Source: Stephanodiscus triporus (Eukaryota > Bacillariophyta > Thalassiosirophyceae > Thalassiosirales > Thalassiosiraceae). Taken from it: DNA of 12,493 nucleotides. A model generated the notes under the pieces. It was not told the DNA's origin. It worked only from the letters and a program-made list of their open reading frames with translations, and ran no database searches. This document shows positions 7,040-12,493 of the stretch, piece by piece. Each line of letters opens with the position of its first letter. The first letter of the stretch is position 1. The position numbers were made by a program, and so were the translations under genes. The stretch is taken from NCBI GenBank assembly GCA_036939755.1, contig JALLAZ010000724.1, positions 1-12,493 on the forward strand, in the 5' to 3' direction.

Positions 7040-8467
7040 ATGGTGCCGCGCATCACGCGAGTTTGCACCGATTGCGTCGAGCTGTTCACCCTCCGGTCCT
7101 TCGGGACCAAATACACATTCCCGTGCCGTTACTTCAAGTGCGATCGCCTCCTGATCCCGAGCTCCGTCGTGGAGCTCAAGCGGTGCGTGACGCCCTTCCC
7201 CCTCAACGAGCTCCCCGACGAGCTATTGAATCCGATAGTGGAATTCCTGGGCGGGAGGGACCTATCCTCCTTCGGATTGGTCTGCACCAAAATCTTCAGG
7301 AAGGTCGAGGACGTGTCGAGGGACATCGTGACGAGATTCAACGACCAGTTGCCCACCGGACCGTGTGGGATCGTTACCCTCTCCCACGGGAAGGACGTCG
7401 CCACGAGGAGGGTGGTGTACGCCGAGGGCACAAACACGCAATCGCTATGTTCGCCCGATGACGGAAAGACGTGGGTTGGCGTCCTGAATCAGATGGAGCA
7501 GCTCACCAGGAGCATATTCTACTTCGACTTCCAGATAACCTCCGTAGACGACGGTGCGCCGATGCGTTACCTGAGGAAGCCCGACAATCTCTCCTTCGAT
7601 CGGGTGTATGCCAAGCCGTGGGGAAGGGGCGCGATCGAGCCATATTCTAACACCGACGGATTGTTGATAAGGGGGGGGCACGTCCTCGTGAACACGTACA
7701 AATTCGTACCTCTTCACAGGGTTCGCAGGAACGATCCCGCCCACCCCATGATCATCAATGAAAATAATAGAATTAGAGACATTCGACACGTGCTCTTCTC
7801 GACCAACAGATCGCTGGTATCTGGAATGCACCGGGTGATCATCAGGTACGATTGTTTCCCTCACAGAAGTTGGCTGTCGCTGGGATCCATCGGAATCCTT
7901 CGGCAGCAGGAGAACGGCTCGTCCGTCGCGTTTCAGAAATCTTGGAATATATTGGCTTCCGGAGTTTTTGGGATGGAATATGATGCAGATCGTCGTGTGC
8001 TGAAAATTTACACGAAGGACGGCAAGACAAAAAAGATGAAAACGGACCCTTTTACCGGCACCATGGACGTCGTTAACGAAGGGGGGGAGCTTTGTTTCGC
8101 GGCGTCTTTTTCGTGGGAGTCACTCGGGATCAAGGGCAATCAATTCAGCATTAAATCGTGCGACGAGGACGAGTGGTCGGCATTCCTATCCCACAAGGTC
8201 GAGAGAAACGTTGTCCCGCCAATCCAACGCCCTCTCCCGAGGCCGTGGCGTGACTTCGATCACCTAAACATGGTGGAACGCGAAATCGAAGTGGAAGATG
8301 CCGATATCGCTCCTCAATTCGAAATTGATTTCGAAGACGACGTGAATTTGGAGAACGACGCGATGATGAACATGGCGTTCGACTTAGGAATGGATTTTGA
8401 AGAAGGCATGAATAATGTGGAGGGTGTACCGCCGCCGGCTGATCCTGCCGCTGAAGAAAATCTTTGA
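7040..8467 (+). CDS. F-box protein with possible SPRY-like C-terminal domain
   Basis: This ORF has 475 codons. Residues 8-49 hold cysteines that seem to finish the preceding Cys module (C9-x2-C12, C29, C34, C49). Residues about 54-95 are a clear F-box (PLNELPDELLNPIVEFLGGR, then DLSSFGLVC), the Skp1-binding motif of SCF ubiquitin ligases. After it, about 300 residues contain stretches such as SGMHRVIIRYD, SLGSIGILRQQ, GMEYDADRRVLKIYTKDG and GNQFSIKS, which have the beta-strand rhythm of a SPRY/B30.2 substrate-binding domain; this is an inference. The tail is acidic (IEVEDADI, FEIDFEDDVN). By family knowledge it would bind Skp1 and select targets for ubiquitylation. The ATG at 7040 is only the first Met of this frame; the frame is open back to 6875, and the true start is probably 6460. 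It ends 228 bp before the stop of the convergent gene. Confidence 0.78.
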   Translation: MVPRITRVCTDCVELFTLRSFGTKYTFPCRYFKCDRLLIPSSVVELKRCVTPFPLNELPDELLNPIVEFLGGRDLSSFGLVCTKIFRKVEDVSRDIVTRFNDQLPTGPCGIVTLSHGKDVATRRVVYAEGTNTQSLCSPDDGKTWVGVLNQMEQLTRSIFYFDFQITSVDDGAPMRYLRKPDNLSFDRVYAKPWGRGAIEPYSNTDGLLIRGGHVLVNTYKFVPLHRVRRNDPAHPMIINENNRIRDIRHVLFSTNRSLVSGMHRVIIRYDCFPHRSWLSLGSIGILRQQENGSSVAFQKSWNILASGVFGMEYDADRRVLKIYTKDGKTKKMKTDPFTGTMDVVNEGGELCFAASFSWESLGIKGNQFSIKSCDEDEWSAFLSHKVERNVVPPIQRPLPRPWRDFDHLNMVEREIEVEDADIAPQFEIDFEDDVNLENDAMMNMAFDLGMDFEEGMNNVEGVPPPADPAAEENL

Positions 8468-8695
8468 AAACTCCTCACTTCCCATGTAAATGCACAAGAG
8501 CTCTATTTAACGAGCGATTGAGTGAAGTCTTAGAAAATAGCCTGTAGAGTTTGTGGTAAAATGGATGTTTGGCCAATCCAAAATAAGATTTTCAGCTTTA
8601 ATGTTACATAGCAATATTATACTCCTACGTAATGAATGTACATTCTCGACTGTGCGGTCCTAATTCCTAATCAAGTGCACGTGCTTGACATGCAA
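8468..8695. terminator. Shared 3' region of two convergent genes
   Basis: This short AT-rich stretch separates the F-box stop (8467) from the predicted stop of the minus-strand gene (8696). No classical AATAAA signal is evident for either transcript, so cleavage sites cannot be placed. Confidence 0.3.
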
Positions 8696-11377
8696 TCACT
8701 TCCTGAAAACTACTTCCTCGTCTGGCAAATATCTATCCTCTGGATAAGGGGGCTCAATCGGAGAGGTAGTAGGCTGATGGCGACGAAAGAATTACATACG
8801 GTCAGTTTTGGGGAGATGAAATATTTACGTACTCGGCAAAACAGGGAAACAAACCTCGGGGGCATCATCTTCGCTGTCGCCTTTGATCTGGTCGTTGGAG
8901 GGCTTGCACAGTCCGCGCAAGGCCCATGTCCTTTCGGTCGACAATCCCGCAGCGTTGCAAGCTCCGACAAGGCATTCGTATACCTTCCACATGGGATCAT
9001 CCGAACGATATGACACCATCACCCCTTTTTGGTATTTGGTGTCATCCGTGGCTTCGTCGGGACAGTTCGAGAAGATGATCATCGGATATGGGGTCGGTTC
9101 GGGCGCCACGAACGTCGTTGGCGTTTCGGATGGAGAGATCGTCGGCGACCCGGTGACCGGGGCGTCGGTGGGGGAGGCGGAGGGAGATCTTGTCGTCGGC
9201 TCTGCGGTGAGCGCGACCGGAGCCCAGGTGGCGTCGGTGGGGGAGGCGGAGGGAGATCTTGGCGTCGGCTCTGCGGTGACCGCGACCGGAGCCCAGGAGG
9301 CGGAGGAAGACGTCGTCGGCGATGCCGTGACCGGCATTTCGGTGGTCGGGTACGTCGTCGTCGTAGGGGTATCGTTCGCGGTCGGTGATGCCGACGGAGA
9401 CGATGCGGCGACAGGCATCCCGGCGGTCGGGGACGTCGTCGTCGGCGAGGCGGAGGGTCTCGCGACCGAGGCGTGGTCCTCTCCCCGATCGGGCGACGGC
9501 GAGGGCGCGGGCCGTCGGACGGCGGTCGGCGAGGCCGTCGCCCCCCCTCCCGACGACGTCGACTCCTCCCGGGTAGGACCTCGCGTCGGCGACGCGGTCG
9601 GATCCTTCGCCGTCGATCCGCCCCCCGACGTCGCGACGGGGGCGGACGCGGGCACGATCGGGTCGGGATCGTGGTCGTCGTATCCGCCGTTGGACGGCGG
9701 AAGGACCGCCAAGGATGCGTCCGCGATCGGGGGAACGTCCTCCCCCCCCCCGTCGCTCCCCTCGTCCTCCTCCCCGCCATCCTCCCCCGGCCTCGCCACG
9801 TCGACGATCACGCAGCACGCATCCTGCGTGCCTGGCACGTCGCCCCACATGACCACGTCGTGCCCCTTCATCGCGTGTACGCCGTCCCCCCCCCCCCCAT
9901 ACGCGAGCGCGATCCCGACGGCGATCCCGACGAGGAGTAGGACCAACAGCGACAACGCAACGAGACGACGACGGGATCGGCGCGGGGAGGACTCGACGGG
10001 GGGGACCTTCTTGTGAACGAGGATGCGCCACGGATCGAGGAGGACGACGACGCCGCCGCCGCCGCCGCTCGTGTTGTCGATCGAGGAGGGTGTGAACTCG
10101 TGACTGACAGAGTGCGTCCCGTCTTGATCGCACGAGAATGGCAATTCGTGGGGGACCTTCGCCAATGCATTCGCCGTCGCTGCGTTGATCAGGATCACCT
10201 CCGCGGGTGGTCGGGACGACGATACGACGACGTCGGAGTCGTCGAGGGGTACGTGTCCCCCCGTGGCGATGCGTTCACTCAGGATGGCGGGACGGGCCAA
10301 TCCTCCTCCCCCGGCCATCTTCCCCCTCTTCTTAGGCGTGGTAGGGGGCGACGACATGTGACGGGGCTGGAGCTGCTGCATCCTCGACGACGCAGAGTAG
10401 TACCAAGGGGAGGAGGAGGGCGACGACGACGACGACGGCATCATCATCCTCCCGCCTCCGCCCCTCCCGAACTTGCCTGTCATCGGAGAGAAGCACGCAT
10501 CGCGCGTGAGCGAGCTGAGCGTGCTATTATCGCCGTAATCCCAGCTCCTCTCCTTGACGTGTCCGCATTCGGCGAGGTCGCAGAACTCGTCAACGTCGTT
10601 TGACGGAAACATTCGTCGTCGTTGGCGCAAGTCGTCGTCGTCGACGTCATCGAGGTCGACGATGTTCCTGTTGTTGTTGTTGTTGTTGATGTTGTTATCA
10701 CCCATATTCCACGATTCGACGTTCCTGATCATCATGTCCTGTCGTATATTTGTGCCGGAGATGTACGGACCGTCGCGTTGCATGTCGTAGTACGAGTCGT
10801 AAGACGACTTCATCCCTCCCCACCCGCTCCCGCTGCCGATTCCGTCGACGGTGGAGGAGGCATCATCCCCCGCCGTCCCCGTCGACGGCGACACCAACGC
10901 GGCGCCAACGGGCCATCGATGATGATGACCGCGATGTTGTCGTCGTTGTTGTTGTCGGCGGCGGCGGCGGCGACGTTCCTCCCCCGCGCAACGACAATGA
11001 CCATGCCGATCGCGCGACGACGCCACCCCCCCCTCATTGTCGTTATTGTCGTTATTGTCGTCGTCGTCGTCGTAGGCGACCATGATGCGGGGCGAGGCCA
11101 GGACGCCGTATGCGATGTCCGACACGGTCGTGAATTGATCCGCTTCGTCGTCGTCCATTCCGCCGGAGAACGACGACGAATTCGACGAATTCGACGACGA
11201 CTCTAGATCGACGCGGAGGTCGTCGTTGTGGTCGTCTTCGTCGTCGTCATCGTCATCGTCGTGGTCGTCGTTCGACGGTTGATGATCTGCTCCCCCATCA
11301 TCGTCGTCTTCGAGATCGACCTCCGGGGCGGACGGTCGTCGCCGTCCCGCGACGTCTTGGACAGCGTCGTCGATCAT
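8696..11377 (-). CDS. Single-pass membrane protein with acidic N-terminus and Ser/Thr/Pro-rich stalk
   Basis: The model is 866 residues in two exons (11377-8855 and 8773-8696). The frame opens further, to a TTG at 11452, but the first ATG is at 11377, with A at -3. Residues 1 to about 470 are low complexity and acidic (Asp and Asn runs). A basic RRSRRR stretch leads into one hydrophobic helix at 472-493 (LVALSLLVLLLVGIAVGIAL); the positive-inside rule puts the N-terminus in the cytosol. Then come a Cys pair (521-522), a stalk of SPT/SPSASPT/TEP motifs (about 587-763) with a 23-residue repeat, and a small domain with cysteines at 772, 802, 807 and 824. The last exon adds an acidic, Pro-rich tail ending VVFRK. 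Such stalks are typically O-glycosylated and common in diatom surface proteins; the function is unknown to me. Confidence 0.72.
8774..8854 (-). other. Terminal intron of the membrane-protein gene, 81 bp
   Basis: On the minus strand the exon ends CCCGAG and the intron begins GTTTGT. A CTGAC branch-point motif lies about 28 bp before the acceptor CCATCAG. It is phase 0. Reading through it instead gives a short tail (VCFPVLPST) and a stop at 8825. Splicing yields 25 further residues starting PTTSPIEPPYPEDRY, in keeping with the Pro/Asp/Glu composition before it. Confidence 0.72.
9162..9297. repeat. 69-bp in-frame direct repeat in the stalk
   Basis: The copy at 9162-9230 and the nearly complete copy at 9231-9297 differ at only a few bases. 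On the minus strand each encodes a 23-residue unit containing WAPVA(V/L)TAEPT(P/T)RSPSASPTD. The period is a multiple of three, so copy-number change would lengthen the stalk without breaking the frame. Confidence 0.88.
9886..9898. repeat. C13/G13 homopolymer in coding sequence
   Basis: Thirteen C on the plus strand, read as four glycine codons plus one base on the coding strand, directly after the transmembrane helix of the membrane protein. Confidence 0.9.
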
Positions 11378-11387
11378 TTTTCCTTTG

Positions 11388-11408
11388 TTATTATTATTAT
11401 TATTATTA
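11388..11408. repeat. (TTA)7 microsatellite in the 5' leader
   Basis: Seven TTA units (AAT-type on the gene strand) lie 11 bp upstream of the ATG of the membrane-protein gene, in the presumed untranslated leader. Confidence 0.85.
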
Positions 11409-11452
11409 ACTGTTACTCTCCCTCCCTCGTCGGGATTATTCGACAGGCACAA

Positions 11453-11871
11453 CGGGATGGAAGGGACGGGAAAAGGGATGGACGCGCCGTCGGATGGTAT
11501 GGTGTATCCGGATGAATCTTCCTCCTCCGGTGTAAATGTGGCGATTATTATTATATAGGATATCAGGGTTCGTTCAGATATATGCTGTGTTACGTGTTTT
11601 GCATCCTACCTCACTCCTCCCTCAATTTTGGCGGGCGTCGACGAATACACTTTCAAGTTCTCATCGTCGATGTCTCCGCGACATGGATGTGTCTTATTTA
11701 GTCAGTGATCATTCAATCGAGTGGTTCTCAACTGTTCTTTTAAGTATCTTCTCGTATTTGATACTCTATTTTCTAGAGTACGATACGCCACTTATCTATG
11801 GTACTAAGTACTCTCTACCATATACGTTTGACCCGAATTTACCAAAATTCACCGCGACCCTTAATCAACAT
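11453..11871. other. Upstream region of the membrane-protein gene
   Basis: No gene is supported. A 117-codon plus-strand frame (11536-11889) has no recognisable domain and AT-rich codon use unlike the neighbouring genes. The transcription start and promoter of the minus-strand gene should lie here, but I see no distinctive element. Confidence 0.4.
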
Positions 11872-11932
11872 ATTTTATGGTTGCATTGACTGCCTAGTTT
11901 AATGTTTGAACTAGTCAATGCAATCATAAAAT
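11872..11932. repeat. Inverted repeat, 24-28-bp arms
   Basis: The left arm 11872-11899 reads ATTTTATGGTTGCATTGACT then GCCTAGTT. The right arm 11909-11932, in reverse complement, reads ATTTTATGATTGCATTGACT then AGTT. They differ by one base and a 4-bp insertion, with a 9-bp loop. It could be a small foldback element. Confidence 0.8.
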
Positions 11933-11954
11933 TTGTCATGGGGCACCACTGGAA

Positions 11955-12197
11955 GTTGGCCTGAATTTGCCCCCAATTAGAAGGACGGATTGATGAGAGA
12001 CTTGTAGTGAATTTACTTAAGTAAATTTGAAATCTAAATTAGAAATCCGCATAAGTATTTTGAACCTAAAAATGAAAACCTGTTAAGTAACGGTGCTTTC
12101 CTTTAAGTAAACTGCGATCAATCATATCTCACCCAATAATGATCACCATACCATGCCCCAAGTGAGTTCAGGGACCCGGTGGTAAATTCAGGTCAAA
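11955..12197. mobile_element. Possible small MITE, 243 bp
   Basis: GTTGGCCTGAATTTGCC at the left and the reverse complement of the right end, GTTTGACCTGAATTTACC, form an imperfect terminal inverted repeat. The AT-rich interior contains the perfect 18-bp palindrome AATTTACTTAAGTAAATT (12010-12027). I found no convincing target duplication, so the element call is tentative. Confidence 0.35.
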
Positions 12198-12493
12198 CGT
12201 ACAGTACTACTGGAATTGGAGCCATGACGGACCTCCCCATGCTTTTAACCAGAACCCAACCCCCCCCACCCATATCTGCGTAACAGGACAGGCGTATCCT
12301 GGCACCCATAGGACCCCGACACATAGCCATAGAATAATAAGTTTCCTTCGAAACAACAGTTGATTGTCAATTGACTGCGTCTCCCCTCCTTTCCCATCGA
12401 AGCACTGCTTTTGTGATGCTTCCAGCATTGTTACTTTCTTTGTTGATTGGTGTGAGTGTCGGCAGCTTTGATGTCACGGTGACACGACCATGG
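12198..12493. other. Spacer, nothing recognised
   Basis: No gene or repeat structure is supported. A minus-strand frame of 73 codons (12428-12207) has no recognisable features. Confidence 0.4.

Noticed and set aside
6331..7154. Minus- and plus-strand ORFs overlapping the Cys-rich gene
   Set aside because: Their poly-Leu, poly-Ser and poly-Gly runs are complements or shifts of the GAG repeat; the Cys-patterned frame is the real one.
8883..11206. Long plus-strand ORFs, and other minus-strand frames, over the membrane-protein gene
   Set aside because: These are shadows of a GC-rich, triplet-repetitive exon. The chosen frame alone gives a transmembrane helix, a coherent stalk and a valid splice.
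11378..11452. N-terminal extension of the membrane protein from a TTG
   Set aside because: TTG is not a usual eukaryotic start; the extension would mainly translate the AAT microsatellite, and a good ATG follows at 11377.
11536..11889. 117-codon plus-strand ORF
   Set aside because: No recognisable domain, AT-rich codon use, and it runs into an inverted repeat.
12207..12428. 73-codon minus-strand ORF with hydrophobic patches
   Set aside because: No domain, no neighbouring signals and a length expected by chance.

Overview
The window looks like nuclear DNA of a eukaryotic microalga, most likely a centric diatom of the Thalassiosirales type; this is inferred from protein style, not from any search. 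The clues are GC-rich genes far apart on both strands, short GT-AG introns with CTGAC-type branch points, a bZIP factor, a Cys-rich/F-box protein, a membrane protein with a Ser/Thr/Pro-rich outer part, a decayed leucine-rich-repeat (LRR) gene of a style common in these diatoms, and a PIF/Harbinger-like transposase remnant. There are no bacterial operons, rRNA, CRISPR arrays or recognisable tRNAs.

Layout. 1-1760 is repeat-rich: a 15-bp-arm palindrome (52-83), a transposase remnant on the minus strand (about 117-635), two short tandem duplications (747-861, 951-984) and a 108-bp hairpin (1405-1512). 1943-3156 (+) is a bZIP transcription factor gene whose acidic C-terminus appears to lie on a downstream exon. 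3157-3689 is AT-rich and holds no clear gene. 3690 to about 5727 (+) is an LRR pseudogene, split by a 1,021-bp non-coding element (4493-5513) that carries inverted ends, a decayed 8-bp target duplication and arrays of a GACATGTC palindrome. This element is the most unusual item in the window.

6460-8467 (+) holds a Cys-rich putative zinc-binding ORF and, 7 bp after its stop and in another frame, an F-box ORF. The two are probably one gene, joined by a +1 shift or an unrecognised splice, or separated by a one-base error. 8696-11377 (-) is a single-pass membrane protein with an acidic cytoplasmic half, a Ser/Thr/Pro stalk and a small Cys-containing end. Reading its 3' end by eye reveals an 81-bp terminal intron and a 25-residue last exon. 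It is convergent with the F-box gene, about 230 bp apart. 11453-12493 is non-coding and AT-rich, with two inverted repeats and a perfect 18-bp palindrome.

The three living genes share no obvious pathway: one is a likely nuclear transcription factor, one a likely SCF-type ubiquitin ligase adaptor and one a surface or endomembrane protein. The rest records repeated transposon insertion and decay between them.
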